From the NCBI RefSeq assembly GCF_900128955.1, contig NZ_FQTY01000020.1, positions 1 through 48,484 on the forward strand: 48,484 bases of DNA, given 5' to 3'. The position numbers were made by a program, and so were the translations under genes. Below, piece after piece: positions 34,772 through 47,193 of this stretch. The DNA is from Tissierella praeacuta DSM 18095 (GTDB lineage: Bacteria; Bacillota; Clostridia; Tissierellales; Tissierellaceae). The notes beneath the pieces were generated by a model. The model made no database searches and was not told the DNA's origin. It worked only from the letters and a program-made list of their open reading frames with translations. How positions within the stretch are numbered: the first letter of the stretch is position 1; each line of letters opens with the position of its first letter.

Positions 34772-34937
34772 AATATCACCTCTTTTACATCTATATATAA
34801 AGGCTCAAATAATTTTTTTATTTAACTCTAATATATCATTAATAATAAAACAATAAAACAACTTTTAAATATAATATCTATTATTCCAAAATCATTCATT
34901 TATATAAATTTTTGTAAATTTTCTTATATCATAAGAG

Positions 34938-34960
34938 AAACCCAGTATAATACTGGGTTC
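34938..34960 (-). terminator. Terminator after jag
   Basis: A 9-bp stem (AACCCAGTA/TACTGGGTT) with a 3-base loop, followed on the minus strand by TCTCTTAT. It ends the rpmH-to-jag run. Confidence 0.65.
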
Positions 34961-34966
34961 CTAACT

Positions 34967-35593
34967 TTATTTTGATTGAATAACTACCCTTCTATAAGGT
35001 TCATCACCTTCACTGTAAGTAGTAATCCCCTGAATATTTTGTAATGCAGAATGTATAATTCTTCTTTCATAAGGGTTCATAGGTTCTAATTTTATAGGTC
35101 TTTTAACATACTTAGCTTTTTCAGCCATTTTATTTGCCAGTCTTATTAAGGTTTCTTCTCTCTTAGCCCTATATCCTTCTATATCTACTATAACCTTAAT
35201 ATAATTATCTTTATTCTTATTTATAACTAATGATAATAAATATTGAATGGCATCCAATGTATTGCCTCTCTTACCTATTAATATACCCATATCAGTAGAG
35301 CTTATGTCCTTTATATCTATAGTTAGGTTATCCCCTTCTTTTTTTACCACATTAACTGCATCTATATTCATTGAGCTTAATACTTTACACAAAAAGTTAT
35401 CAGCCATTTCAATAGGATCATAGATGACTGAAACCCTAACTTTTGCATCTTTTCCGCCAATTAAACCAAATAACCCTTTACTTGGTTCATCTATTATTTC
35501 TATTTCAACATCATCTTTATTTGCATTTAATTCTATTAAAGCCTCTTTTATTGCCTCATCAATGGTTTTTGATACCTTAATAACAGACCTCAT
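34967..35593 (-). CDS. jag: Jag / KhpB RNA-binding protein
   Basis: The 208-residue protein shows the Jag N-terminal domain (KGLFGLIGGKDAKV), a KH domain (MGILIGKRGNTLDAIQYL) and a C-terminal R3H domain (MNPYERRIIHSAL, then GEEPYRR-type end). It binds RNA and affects division and wall growth in other Firmicutes. It starts 4 bases after yidC, with GGAGGAG before the ATG. Confidence 0.95.
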   Translation of the reverse strand: MRSVIKVSKTIDEAIKEALIELNANKDDVEIEIIDEPSKGLFGLIGGKDAKVRVSVIYDPIEMADNFLCKVLSSMNIDAVNVVKKEGDNLTIDIKDISSTDMGILIGKRGNTLDAIQYLLSLVINKNKDNYIKVIVDIEGYRAKREETLIRLANKMAEKAKYVKRPIKLEPMNPYERRIIHSALQNIQGITTYSEGDEPYRRVVIQSK

Positions 35594-35597
35594 GACT

Positions 35598-36311
35598 TTA
35601 ATTCTCCTCCTTAACCTTCCCTAAAGACCTATTGGAAACTAACTGTTGTATAATTGAAAAAGTATTACTTATTACCCAGTACAATGCAAGCCCTGCAGCA
35701 AACCCTCTTGCCGCCATAAATATCATTATAGGAAGGAACATATTCATCATTTTTTGTGTAGCCTGAGCTTGAGGATCTGTAGTTGCCGTAGCCGTCATCA
35801 TGGTTTTACTTTGCAAATAAGTTGTTGCTGCCGCCAATAATGGTAATCCCCAAATATATGGATCTGGATTATTTAAATCCTTAATCCAAAAAAAAGTCTT
35901 ATTCATTGCTTCATAAACTCCTGGATCTCTAAAAGCAAATGTTGTAGGATTTCCCATTACCTTAAAAAATGCAATAATGATAGGAAATTGTATTAGAAGA
36001 ACTAAACACCCTGAAGCAGGATTATATTTATGTTCTTTATATAATTCTGCCATCTTTGTCTGCATTGTCTGTGGATCACTTTTATATTTATTTTGAATTT
36101 CTTTCATCTTCGGTTGAATCTCATTCATCTTCTTTGAAGACTTACTTTGATGTAAACTAATAGGTAAAAGTATAAGTTTAAATATTATAGTTGTTATAAT
36201 TATAGCCATTGCATAGAAAGAAAAATTTGCTGGCTCTGTACCAATCTGGGACACCATATCATATATAAACTTCAATAAACTACCCAATATATTGCCTAAA
36301 AAAGCAGTCAT
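35598..36311 (-). CDS. yidC: Membrane protein insertase YidC (SpoIIIJ/OxaA)
   Basis: The 237-residue protein has the YidC core with about five membrane segments and a cytoplasmic helical hairpin (SKKMNEIQPKMKEIQNKYK). It has no lipobox signal peptide and no large periplasmic domain, as in many Clostridia. At the position of the groove arginine of Bacillus SpoIIIJ (IRLLILP), this protein has Lys (FKLILLP). It inserts membrane proteins with or without SecYEG. It follows yidD by 14 bases with GGAGG before the ATG. Confidence 0.96.
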   Translation of the reverse strand: MTAFLGNILGSLLKFIYDMVSQIGTEPANFSFYAMAIIITTIIFKLILLPISLHQSKSSKKMNEIQPKMKEIQNKYKSDPQTMQTKMAELYKEHKYNPASGCLVLLIQFPIIIAFFKVMGNPTTFAFRDPGVYEAMNKTFFWIKDLNNPDPYIWGLPLLAAATTYLQSKTMMTATATTDPQAQATQKMMNMFLPIMIFMAARGFAAGLALYWVISNTFSIIQQLVSNRSLGKVKEEN

Positions 36312-36325
36312 TTATAAACCTCCTA

Positions 36326-36541
36326 TCATTTAAGCGGATCATATCCTCCTTTATTAAATGGATGACATTTTAATATTCTCTTTATAGTTAAATAAGTTCC
36401 TTTACAAAAGCCATATTTATTATAGGCTTGTATAGAATATTCTGAGCAAGTTGGATAAAATCTACAATTTTTCCTAGTTAAGATGTATTTCGATATAATA
36501 TTCTGATAAATTTTAATTAAAAAAATAGCAACTTTAGCCAT
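36326..36541 (-). CDS. yidD: Membrane protein insertion efficiency factor YidD
   Basis: The 71-residue protein has the YidD pattern: an amphipathic N-terminus ([19 protein letters not shown]), three conserved Cys in [11 protein letters not shown] and [12 protein letters not shown] at the C-terminus. It probably helps YidC-dependent insertion. I chose the ATG at 36541, which matches the family N-terminus; a GTG at 36550 is possible. It overlaps the end of rnpA by 8 bases, so translation is likely coupled. Confidence 0.93.
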   Translation of the reverse strand: MAKVAIFLIKIYQNIISKYILTRKNCRFYPTCSEYSIQAYNKYGFCKGTYLTIKRILKCHPFNKGGYDPLK

Positions 36542-36890
36542 TGTTATCACTTTGGCTTATTAAGATACCTGCTAATTTTAGAATATGAAGCATTGCACTT
36601 TCTAATTCTTTATAGGAAATATCCACTACATTTTTCTTGGGTATAAAAATTAAATCATAATTACTCTTTATACTATTAAAATTCAATCGATAAATTTCTT
36701 TCATTCTTCTTCTTATTTTATTTCTAACAACAGAATTCCCTATTTTCTTAGTAATAGAATAGCCTACCCTAGAATTTCCAACACTATTTTTTTTCACATA
36801 AAGAATTAAATTTCTATTCCAATAATTTTTTCCACCACTATAGACTCTCTTAAACTCTATATTACTTCTCAATCTATAAATTTTATTCAT
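36534..36890 (-). CDS. rnpA: Ribonuclease P protein component
   Basis: The 118-residue basic protein has the RNase P signature [22 protein letters not shown] and helps the P RNA process tRNA 5' ends. AGAGGGAG precedes the ATG. It sits between rpmH and yidD as in most bacteria. Confidence 0.97.
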   Translation of the reverse strand: MNKIYRLRSNIEFKRVYSGGKNYWNRNLILYVKKNSVGNSRVGYSITKKIGNSVVRNKIRRRMKEIYRLNFNSIKSNYDLIFIPKKNVVDISYKELESAMLHILKLAGILISQSDNNG

Positions 36891-36965
36891 TAGACTTGCT
36901 CCCTCTAATTCAAGTAACTAGCCTTTAATAATAAGTTTCCGATAAAAACAAATGGTCGTTATAAA

Positions 36966-36988
36966 AAGGCCACCTGATTAGCGGCCTT
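36966..36988 (-). terminator. Attenuator-like hairpin between rpmH and rnpA
   Basis: An 8-bp GC-rich stem (AAGGCCGC/GTGGCCTT, one G-U pair) with a 7-base loop and TTTAT on the minus strand. It overlaps the rpmH stop codon. Partial termination here would give more L34 than RnpA. Confidence 0.65.
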
Positions 36989-37121
36989 ATGCAGTTAGTT
37001 TCTTTCTTCCTCTTCTTCTTCTTGCTTTTATAATTTCTCTACCTGACCTAGTTTTCATTCTCTTTCTAAATCCATGCTCTCTACTTCTTTGTCTCTTTTT
37101 AGGTTGATAAGTTCTTTTCAT
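36987..37121 (-). CDS. rpmH: Ribosomal protein L34
   Basis: The 44-residue protein ([20 protein letters not shown] and so on to GRKKLTA) is the highly conserved, Arg/Lys-rich bL34. The ATG at 37121 is set by GGAGG and by the family start; the upstream open frame is not coding. It is the first gene left of oriC, transcribed away from dnaA. Confidence 0.98.
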   Translation of the reverse strand: MKRTYQPKKRQRSREHGFRKRMKTRSGREIIKARRRRGRKKLTA

Positions 37122-37217
37122 TGAAAAACACCTCCTTCGATAATATACCTTCAGAAAATATATAAACAATTAAATAATATAGAGTTTTCCCATAAGAAAA
37201 CATAAATACTACTAATG

Positions 37218-37246
37218 ATTATATTTATTTGAAGTAAATATGTCAA
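37218..37246 (-). promoter_or_regulatory. Promoter of the rpmH operon
   Basis: On the minus strand a perfect TTGACA (37246-37241), a 17-base spacer and a perfect TATAAT (37223-37218), as expected for a highly expressed ribosomal-protein gene. Confidence 0.8.
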
Positions 37247-37299
37247 GAAATTTCAACAAAACTAAATTTGTAAAAAAGTTATTAACAATCTGTTTAAGT

Positions 37300-37640
37300 T
37301 GTGGATAATTTTATTGAATATATTCTTAAATTTTGATATCATAAAATAACATGTGGATATTATTTTTGACTTATCAATATCTAAAAGTTATACACATTTT
37401 GTGGATAGTTTGTGTATAACTTTCATAATTATCCACTTTTTTTATTAAAACACACTATTTATCTATTTTTTTATTAATATATCTGTTTATTTTTTCCTGT
37501 TGATAAGTTAATAATTTTATTTATTATTTTTTTAATAACATTTTATTAATAGCTTATCCACAAATATATTTTATAGACCTAAATTTTTTATATCTATATG
37601 TTTTTATTTTTTTGTTGATAACTTTGTTTATAACTTTTCA
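37300..37640. other. oriC, part upstream of dnaA: DnaA-box cluster and AT-rich unwinding region
   Basis: Consensus DnaA boxes (TTATCCACA or its complement) occur at 37300-37308 and 37554-37562. Near-matches with one difference lie at 37352-37360, 37388-37396, 37400-37408, 37411-37419 and 37429-37437. From about 37440 to 37640 the DNA is almost pure A/T, a candidate unwinding element. Genes diverge from here. Confidence 0.9.
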
Positions 37641-37697
37641 AAATAAGTTTATTTTTTTTTCTATTGGTAATAATTTTAATGAACAGGAGGTAAAAAA

Positions 37698-39029
37698 ATG
37701 GCTTCAAGTTTAGATAATATTTGGAATGAAGTGCTAAACCTAATTAAAGTTGAATTAACTGAAGTTAGTTTTAATACTTGGCTAAAAACAATCGAACCTA
37801 TAAGTATCTCTTCTGGTAAGGTAGTATTAGCAGCACCTAATGAATTTACAAAAGGAATTTTAGTAGGTAGATATCTAAATTTAATAAAAAATGCTTTTTC
37901 CCATGTCACTGAAGAAGAATTTGATATTCAATTTATAATACCTGGAGAAGAATATTCTCTAAATATAGGACAAACTATGGTCCAAGAGGTTAATGATAAT
38001 AATCAAAGATCTCAATTAAATCCAAAATATACCTTTGATACATTTGTAATAGGTAATAGTAATCGTTTTGCTCATGCAGCTTCTTTAGCTGTAGCTGAAG
38101 CACCAGCTCAAGCATATAATCCTTTATTTTTATATGGTGGAGTAGGTCTTGGTAAAACCCATTTAATGCATGCAATTGGACATTATACACTTAGTCAAAA
38201 TCCAAATTCAAAAGTAGTATATGTAACATCAGAAAAATTTACAAACGAACTAATTAATTCTATAAGAGAATATAGAAATGAAGAATTTAGAAATAAATAT
38301 AGAAATATAGATGTCCTTTTAATAGATGATATCCAATTTATTGCTGGTAAAGAGGGAACTCAGGAAGAGTTTTTTCATACTTTTAATGCTTTGCATGAAG
38401 CTAACAAACAAATAATAATATCTAGTGATAGACCACCAAAAGAAATTCCTACTTTGGAAGATAGACTTAGGTCTAGATTTGAATGGGGACTTATTGCAGA
38501 TATTCAACCACCAGATTTAGAAACTAGAATTGCTATACTTAGAAAAAAGGCAAATGTGGAAAATATTAAAGTTAATGATAATGTAATGCTTTACATAGCT
38601 TCTAAAATTCAATCAAACATTAGAGAACTTGAGGGAGCATTAATTAGAGTAGTAGCTTATTCTTCTCTAACAAATAGTGAAGTTACTGAAGAATTAGCTG
38701 AAGAAGCTTTAAAAGACATACTGTCAAGTAACAAATCTGTAGAAATCACTGTAGAGCTAATAAAAGAAATAATAGCCAAAAACTTTAAAGTTAAAATAGA
38801 TGATTTTAACTCAAAAAAGAGAACTAGGGCTATAGCATATCCTAGACAAATTGCTATGTATCTGACAAGAGAATTAACAGACTTATCTTTACCTAAAATA
38901 GGAGAAGAATTTGGTGGAAGAGATCACACAACAGTTATACATGCATATGACAAAATAAGTACAGATATAAATGAAAACTCTGATTTAAAAAGAAAAATTG
39001 ATGACATAGTAAAAGAATTAAAAGGGTAA
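37698..39029 (+). CDS. dnaA: Chromosomal replication initiator DnaA
   Basis: The 443-residue protein has the N-terminal helicase-loading domain (about 1-85), a short linker, the AAA+ domain with [10 protein letters not shown] and LLIDDIQF, and domain IV with [15 protein letters not shown], which binds DnaA boxes. It opens oriC. AGGAGG precedes the ATG. DnaA boxes flank the gene on both sides, allowing autoregulation. Confidence 0.99.
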   Translation: MASSLDNIWNEVLNLIKVELTEVSFNTWLKTIEPISISSGKVVLAAPNEFTKGILVGRYLNLIKNAFSHVTEEEFDIQFIIPGEEYSLNIGQTMVQEVNDNNQRSQLNPKYTFDTFVIGNSNRFAHAASLAVAEAPAQAYNPLFLYGGVGLGKTHLMHAIGHYTLSQNPNSKVVYVTSEKFTNELINSIREYRNEEFRNKYRNIDVLLIDDIQFIAGKEGTQEEFFHTFNALHEANKQIIISSDRPPKEIPTLEDRLRSRFEWGLIADIQPPDLETRIAILRKKANVENIKVNDNVMLYIASKIQSNIRELEGALIRVVAYSSLTNSEVTEELAEEALKDILSSNKSVEITVELIKEIIAKNFKVKIDDFNSKKRTRAIAYPRQIAMYLTRELTDLSLPKIGEEFGGRDHTTVIHAYDKISTDINENSDLKRKIDDIVKELKG

Positions 39030-39041
39030 GTTCATAATTTA

Positions 39042-39133
39042 TGTGGATACTTTTTATATTAATAAAACACTTATCCACATGTTATTAAATCAATAAAATA
39101 TTCGAGATTTCCATATATAAAGATTTATCCACA
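39042..39133. other. oriC, part between dnaA and dnaN: DnaA boxes
   Basis: Two perfect DnaA boxes TTATCCACA (39071-39079, 39125-39133) and a near-match TGTGGATAC (39042-39050). With the cluster upstream of dnaA this makes a bipartite origin like that of Bacillus. Confidence 0.85.
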
Positions 39134-39216
39134 TACTCACAGCCCCTACTACTATTACTACTATATATTTTATATTCTTTCTATATCTGGGAAAAAAAGG
39201 AGGATTAAAATAAAAG

Positions 39217-40323
39217 ATGAAAATAAAAATAAATCAAAGAGATTTAAGTAAGCATATAAATATTGCACAAAAAGGTATATCAGCAAGAACAACTTTACAA
39301 ATATTAGATGGTATATTATTAGAAACTTACAAAGATAAACTAAAGCTCACTGGAACAGATTTGGAAATGAGCATAGAAACATATGTAGATTGTGAGATAG
39401 AAAAAGAAGGTTCTATAGTAGTTAATTCAAAGATATTTGGAGATATAATTAAAAAACTTCCAAATGCTCCTATTTATATAGATGTGGATAACAATAATAT
39501 AAATATTAAATGTGAAAATTCGGAGTTTAATATATTAGGAAATTCAGCCAAAGAATATCCAGATTTACCTATAATTTTAGAACATACTACATTTCAATTA
39601 CCAAATGATTTATTTAAATCTGCAATAAGACAAACAGTATTTGCTACTACTCAAGATGAAACTAGACCATCTTTAACAGGAGTATTACTTGAAATTGTGG
39701 ATAATAATATTTCTTTTGTAGCTTTAGACGGATATAGGTTAGCTTTAAGAAAATTACCTATAAAATCTGATGTTGAAATTAAAATAATAATACCTGGCAG
39801 AGCCTTAAATGAATTAAACAAAATAATAGAAGATAATGACAGTAATATAGAAATTGCAACGGCATCTGGACATATAGTCTTTAATATAGGAGATACAGTA
39901 GTATACTCTAGATTATTAGAAGGACAATTTTTTAATTATAAAGAAATTATAAGGAAGGATCATAAGACATCAGTAATTGTTAATAAAAAGGCATTTCAAG
40001 ATAGTTTAGAAAGAGCATCTTTACTAGCAAAGGAAGAAAAGGCTAATTTAGTAAAATTAAGTATAATGGATGGACAAATATTGATAAGATCTAACTCTGA
40101 AATTGGAAATGTAAATGAAATAATTATGACGGAAATTGATGGAGAAGTTGTAAATATTGCCTTTAATTCAAGATATATATTAGAAGGTATAAAGGTAATT
40201 GATGCAGAAGATATAAAGTTAAATTTTATGGGGAGTTTAAATCCATGTATTATAAATCCATTACAAGATGAAAATTATACTTATTTAGTTTTACCAGTTC
40301 GACTTGCTCAAGATGATTTTTAG
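39217..40323 (+). CDS. dnaN: DNA polymerase III beta subunit (sliding clamp)
   Basis: The 368-residue protein has the three-domain clamp fold, with landmarks TGTDLEMSIE, TRPSLTGVLLE and a C-terminal YLVLPVRL. It forms the ring that tethers the polymerase to DNA. AGGAGG lies 13 bases before the ATG, a wide spacing, but MKIKINQRDL is the standard start. Confidence 0.98.
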   Translation: MKIKINQRDLSKHINIAQKGISARTTLQILDGILLETYKDKLKLTGTDLEMSIETYVDCEIEKEGSIVVNSKIFGDIIKKLPNAPIYIDVDNNNINIKCENSEFNILGNSAKEYPDLPIILEHTTFQLPNDLFKSAIRQTVFATTQDETRPSLTGVLLEIVDNNISFVALDGYRLALRKLPIKSDVEIKIIIPGRALNELNKIIEDNDSNIEIATASGHIVFNIGDTVVYSRLLEGQFFNYKEIIRKDHKTSVIVNKKAFQDSLERASLLAKEEKANLVKLSIMDGQILIRSNSEIGNVNEIIMTEIDGEVVNIAFNSRYILEGIKVIDAEDIKLNFMGSLNPCIINPLQDENYTYLVLPVRLAQDDF

Positions 40324-40338
40324 AGGAGAGATAAATTT

Positions 40339-40548
40339 ATGAAGGAAATATTAATAGATACTGATTATATTAAATTAGATCAATTTTTAAAACTCGTGGG
40401 TTTGGTGCAAACTGGCGGTCAAGCAAAAATTATAATTGATGAAGGTAATATAATAGTAAATGATGAGGTAGCTTTTCAAAGAGGAAAGAAAATAAGAAAA
40501 AATGATATTGTTAAAATAAAAGACTATGGATCTTTTATTATAGTATAA
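40339..40548 (+). CDS. yaaA: S4-domain RNA-binding protein YaaA
   Basis: The 69-residue protein is a single S4 domain (IKLDQFLKLVGLVQTGGQAK, then NDEVAFQRGKKIRKND). It lies between dnaN and recF, the conserved place of YaaA (RlbA), a probable ribosome-associated factor. GAGGAG precedes the ATG. Confidence 0.93.
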   Translation: MKEILIDTDYIKLDQFLKLVGLVQTGGQAKIIIDEGNIIVNDEVAFQRGKKIRKNDIVKIKDYGSFIIV

Positions 40549-40575
40549 TATTATTCGCCTTAAGGGGTGTTTATT

Positions 40576-41690
40576 TTGTATGTAAAAAATATTAGACTTA
40601 TAAATTTTAGGAATTATCTTAGTCTAAATATAGAGCTAAATAAAAAAGTAAATATATTTATAGGAAAAAATGCTCAAGGAAAAACAAATTTACTTGAAGC
40701 TATATATATCTGTGCAACAGGAAGATCTTTTCGAACCAATAGGGATAAAGAAATAATAAATTTTAATAAAAATGAAGCTTATATTGGTACACAAATGAAT
40801 ATAGAAAGATATGAAAAATTTATTGAAGTTAAATTGGAAAGAGAAAAAACAAAGAGGATTAGGGTAAATAAACAAGAATTAAAAAATCATAAAGAACTAT
40901 ACAGTGGATTAAATATAGTTATTTTTTCCCCTGATGATTTAAAATTAATAAAAGGAGGGCCAGGGGAGAGAAGAAATTTTTTAGATATGGAGATTTCTCA
41001 AATAAAACCTGTTTATAATTTTAATATAAATAGATATAATAAAATTCTATTTCAAAGAAATAATCTATTAAGAACAAATAAATTTCAATCAAATATAAAT
41101 AATCTTTTAGAAATTTTTGATTTACAACTTGCAAAAATAGGTACAGATATAATTTTAGAAAGAGATAGATATATAAAAGAACTTTCTAAAATATCGAATA
41201 TTACTCATAACAAGCTAACTTTATGTAATGAAGAGTTACAGTTAAATTATTTATCTAATATTGAAATATTAGATAATAAAATGGAAATGGAAAAAAGATA
41301 TTTAGATAAGTTAAAAAAATATATTCAAAAGGATATAGAAGCATCTTCTACACAGTTAGGACCTCATAGAGATGACATATTAATGACAATAAATAATAAG
41401 GATATTAAAACTTATGGTTCACAAGGACAACAAAGAACTGTAGTATTATCTATAAAACTAGCAGAAGTAGAATTAATAAAAGGGCAAAGAGGAGTTTATC
41501 CAATTTTACTTTTAGATGATGTTTTTTCTGAATTAGATGAAGAAAGGCGTAAATATTTAATTAAATCTTTTCAAGATATGCAAACATTAATAACAGTAAC
41601 AGATGCCATAGATTTAAAAGAAATGGAAACAATAGAAAAATCAATATTTTATATAGAAGATGGAAAATTAAAAGAGATGGGAGTCATGAT

Positions 41691-41694
<4 letters not shown>
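40576..41694 (+). CDS. recF: DNA replication and repair protein RecF
   Basis: The 372-residue SMC-like ATPase has Walker A GKNAQGKTNLLEA, the signature YGSQGQQRT and Walker B LLLDDVFSELD. With RecO and RecR it loads RecA at gaps. I set the start at the TTG at 40576 (AAGGGG 8 bases upstream), giving the usual MYVKNIRLINFRNY. It overlaps the next gene by 4 bases. Confidence 0.96.
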
Positions 41695-43888
<2,194 letters not shown>

Positions 43889-43898
43889 GAGGTAGAGC

Positions 43899-46322
43899 AT
43901 GGATAGAGAATTTGATAATGTAGTAGAAGTAAATATAGAAAAGGAAATGAAAAAATCCTATTTAGATTATTCTATGAGTGTAATTATGAGTCGTGCTTTA
44001 CCAGATGTTCGTGATGGGTTAAAGCCTGTTCATAGGAGAATAATCTATGCTATGGATGAGCTTGGCATGGGGCCAGATAAGCAATATAGGAAATCAGCTA
44101 GAGTTGTTGGGGACGTACTAGGTAAGTACCATCCTCATGGAGATACTTCAGTTTATGATGCAATGGTTAGATTAGCACAAGATTTTAATACTAGATATTT
44201 ATTGGTAGATGGTCATGGAAACTTTGGATCCATAGATGGAGATGGTGCTGCAGCTATGCGTTATACAGAAGCAAAAATGACTAAACTTACAATGGAAATG
44301 CTTAGAGATATAGAAAAAAACACTATAGATTATAGACCAAACTTTGATGAAACCTTAAAAGAACCTGTTGTTTTACCAAGCAGATTTCCTAATTTATTAG
44401 TTAATGGTTCATCAGGTATAGCAGTAGGAATGGCAACCAATATTCCTCCTCATAATCTTAAAGAAGCAATTGATGGTGTTGTAATGCTCATAGATAATCC
44501 AGAATCTACAATAGATGATTTAATGACTGTTATAAAAGGTCCAGACTTTCCAACGGCAGCTCATATAATGGGTAAAGAAGGTATAAAAGATGCTTATAGA
44601 ACAGGTCGTGGGAAAATAGTAGTAAGAGCAGTTGCGGAAATAGAAGAAACAAATAAAGGTAGACATAGAATAATAGTAACTGAATTACCATATCAAGTTA
44701 ATAAAGCTAATTTAATTGAAAAAATAGCTGAATATGTTAGAGATAAAAAGATAGAAGGAATATCTGATTTAAGGGATGAATCTGATAGAGAAGGTTTAAG
44801 AATAGTTGTAGAAATAAAGAGAGATGCAAATCCAAATGTGGTTTTAAATAATTTATATAAGCATACACAATTTCAAACTACTTTTGGAGTTATAATGCTA
44901 GCCTTAGTAGATAATGAACCTAAAGTTCTTAATTTAAAGGAAATGTTAACTTACTATATAGCACATCAAAAAGATATAATAACTAGAAGAACTCAATTTG
45001 ATTTAAATAAAGCTGAAGAAAGAGCTCATATAGTAGAAGGATTGAAAATAGCACTTGATAATATAGATGAGGTAATACGTATAATAAGATCTTCAAAGAC
45101 TGAAGCTATAGCTAAAGAAACTTTAATGAGCAATTTTGATTTATCAGATAAACAGTCCCAAGCTATATTGGATATGAGATTGAGACGTCTTACAGGACTT
45201 GAAAGGGAAAAATTAGAAGAAGAATATGAAGGATTGATAAAGGAAATTAATAGATTTAAAGAAATATTAGCTAATGAAAGATTGGTTTATCAAATAATTA
45301 AAGAAGAAATTTTAGAAATTAAGGAAAAGTACGGTGATCCAAGAAGAACTAGAATAATGCATTCAGCTAATGATATAGATATAGAAGATATGATAGAAGA
45401 AGAAGATGTTGTAATTACATTAACTCACTTTGGTTATATAAAAAGAACCCCAGAATATACTTATAAAACTCAAAAAAGAGGTGGCAAAGGAATAATAGCC
45501 TTGACAACTAGAGAAGAGGATTTTGTAGAAGATTTATATATTACATCAACTCATGATACCATATTATTCTTTACCAATAAAGGTAAGGTGTTTTCACTAA
45601 AGGCATATGAAATTCCAGAAGGTGGTAGACAAGCAAAAGGAACAGCAATAATAAATCTATTAAATTTAACTGGTGATGAAAAGGTAAGTGCTATAGTACC
45701 TATAGATAAGAATACTATAGAAAGTAATCTTGTTTTTATTACTAAAGAAGGTATTATTAAAAAGACCAGGTTAGATAATTTTGAAAATATTAGAAAGAAT
45801 GGTATTATAGCCATTAGTTTAAGAGATAGCGATGAATTAATAGGTGTTAGAAAAACCGATGGAAATAGAGAAATAATTGTAGTGACTAAAAAAGGTATGT
45901 CTATTAGATTTGATGAAAATGATGTCAGGGAAATGGGAAGAAATGCCATGGGTGTAAAAGCAATTAGCTTGAAAGACAATGATCAGGTTGTTGCAATGGA
46001 ATTAGTAGAAGAAGGAAAGAAATTATTAGTTATTTCAGAATATGGATTTGGAAAAAGAACTTCACTAGATGAGTATAAAACTCAGAATAGGGGAGGAAAA
46101 GGATTAATAACCTACCACATAAGAGAAAAAACTGGTGATATAGTTTCAGCTAAGGTTGTTGACGATAATGATGAGTTATTGATGATTTCATTTACAGGTA
46201 CAATTATTAGATTAATAGCTAAGGACATTTCAATCATGGGCAGAAGTACTCAAGGAGTTACTCTTATGAAGATGAAAGATGATAGAGTAGTTGCTGTAGC
46301 AAAATATGTAGAAGAAGAATAA
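43899..46322 (+). CDS. gyrA: DNA gyrase subunit A
   Basis: The 807-residue protein has the breakage-reunion domain with the catalytic Tyr in [10 protein letters not shown]. In the quinolone-determining region, [11 protein letters not shown], Thr occupies the position of E. coli Ser83, as in other Clostridia. The C-terminal beta-pinwheel contains a GyrA box close to consensus (QKRGGKG), supporting true gyrase over topoisomerase IV. GGAGG precedes the ATG, and a strong terminator follows. Confidence 0.99.
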   Translation: MDREFDNVVEVNIEKEMKKSYLDYSMSVIMSRALPDVRDGLKPVHRRIIYAMDELGMGPDKQYRKSARVVGDVLGKYHPHGDTSVYDAMVRLAQDFNTRYLLVDGHGNFGSIDGDGAAAMRYTEAKMTKLTMEMLRDIEKNTIDYRPNFDETLKEPVVLPSRFPNLLVNGSSGIAVGMATNIPPHNLKEAIDGVVMLIDNPESTIDDLMTVIKGPDFPTAAHIMGKEGIKDAYRTGRGKIVVRAVAEIEETNKGRHRIIVTELPYQVNKANLIEKIAEYVRDKKIEGISDLRDESDREGLRIVVEIKRDANPNVVLNNLYKHTQFQTTFGVIMLALVDNEPKVLNLKEMLTYYIAHQKDIITRRTQFDLNKAEERAHIVEGLKIALDNIDEVIRIIRSSKTEAIAKETLMSNFDLSDKQSQAILDMRLRRLTGLEREKLEEEYEGLIKEINRFKEILANERLVYQIIKEEILEIKEKYGDPRRTRIMHSANDIDIEDMIEEEDVVITLTHFGYIKRTPEYTYKTQKRGGKGIIALTTREEDFVEDLYITSTHDTILFFTNKGKVFSLKAYEIPEGGRQAKGTAIINLLNLTGDEKVSAIVPIDKNTIESNLVFITKEGIIKKTRLDNFENIRKNGIIAISLRDSDELIGVRKTDGNREIIVVTKKGMSIRFDENDVREMGRNAMGVKAISLKDNDQVVAMELVEEGKKLLVISEYGFGKRTSLDEYKTQNRGGKGLITYHIREKTGDIVSAKVVDDNDELLMISFTGTIIRLIAKDISIMGRSTQGVTLMKMKDDRVVAVAKYVEEE

Positions 46323-46339
46323 TTAAGTTAGTAAACTAT

Positions 46340-46398
46340 AATCCTTTATTTCATTTATAAGTTTTTAATGTAATGAATGAAATAAAGGATTTGTTTTT
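46340..46398 (+). terminator. Terminator after gyrA
   Basis: A 16-bp stem (46340-46355 with 46376-46391) with a 20-base loop, followed by TGTTTTT. Confidence 0.8.
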
Positions 46399-46399
46399 A

Positions 46400-46458
46400 G
46401 GTAAAAGTTTCTAATTCCGGGTATTTTGCTTTACATTAAACTGTTTTTATTATAAAAT
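46400..46458 (+). promoter_or_regulatory. Promoter region of the sigma-factor operon (possible SigB-type and SigA-type)
   Basis: GGGTAT at 46419-46424 equals the SigB -10 consensus, with a weak -35-like GGTAAA 13 bases upstream (consensus GTTTAA). Downstream, TTTACA (46430-46435), a 17-base spacer and TAAAAT (46453-46458) form a reasonable SigA promoter. Confidence 0.4.
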
Positions 46459-46493
46459 TAATACATATTATATGTAGATAGAGGAGGGCTTAT

Positions 46494-46823
46494 ATGTCTT
46501 TAAATATGGAAGTGCAATTTGATAATATAGAAAATAAATGGGTATTCTTACCTAATGGTGAAATAGATATTTATACTTCTTCAAAATTTAAAGAGGAGAT
46601 ATTTAAACATTTTAGTAGTAAAGAAACAGATATAATAATAGATGGACAGAATTTAAAATATGTAGATAGTACAGGTTTAGGAGCATTAATAGCTATTTTA
46701 AAAAAGCTTAAAGATAATGACTATAAAATTTATTTATCAAATATTAAACCAAATATAAGAAAAATATTTGATATTACAGAATTAGACAAGCTATTTATTA
46801 TAAGAGGTGAAAAGGATGAATAA
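46494..46823 (+). CDS. rsbV: Anti-anti-sigma factor, STAS domain (RsbV-like)
   Basis: The 109-residue protein is a single STAS domain. Ser59 in YVDSTGLGALIAILKKL is the expected phosphorylation site. Unphosphorylated, such proteins bind the anti-sigma kinase and free the sigma factor. AGGAGG precedes the ATG. It heads a three-gene operon with a kinase and a SigB-like sigma factor; because that sigma factor is SigB-like, RsbV is a better name than SpoIIAA. Confidence 0.9.
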   Translation: MSLNMEVQFDNIENKWVFLPNGEIDIYTSSKFKEEIFKHFSSKETDIIIDGQNLKYVDSTGLGALIAILKKLKDNDYKIYLSNIKPNIRKIFDITELDKLFIIRGEKDE

Positions 46824-47193
46824 AGATATAATAAATCTGACAATACCTAGAAAGCCAGATTATATTAGTTTAGTTAGACTTACTACCTCAGGAATAGCAT
46901 ATAGTATGGGATTAAATGTAGATGATATAGAAGATATAAAAGTTTCTATAGGAGAGGCTTGTATAAACTCTCTTATGTCAGATGGGAAAGAAGAAATATC
47001 CTTAGTATTTGAAATAGATGAAGAAAAGTTATCTATAGAGGTGATGAATGTAAAAGAAGAAATACCTGACGATTTAGAAGAGAAAAGAGAAAGAGAACTA
47101 GGTTTATTAATTATAAAGTCATTAATGGATGAAGTTATATTTAATGAAGATGGAATAAAAATGGTCAAGTATATAGAGGTTGATAATCAATGA
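46816..47193 (+). CDS. rsbW: Anti-sigma factor / serine kinase (RsbW-like)
   Basis: The 125-residue GHKL-type protein has the N box in IKVSIGEACINSLMSDG and a C-terminal LGLLIIKSLMDEV. It should bind the sigma factor and phosphorylate the STAS partner. I place the start at the ATG at 46816 (AGAGGTG 6 bases upstream), overlapping the previous gene by 8 bases. The ATP-lid region is short and poorly conserved by eye. Confidence 0.87.
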   Translation: MNKDIINLTIPRKPDYISLVRLTTSGIAYSMGLNVDDIEDIKVSIGEACINSLMSDGKEEISLVFEIDEEKLSIEVMNVKEEIPDDLEEKRERELGLLIIKSLMDEVIFNEDGIKMVKYIEVDNQ

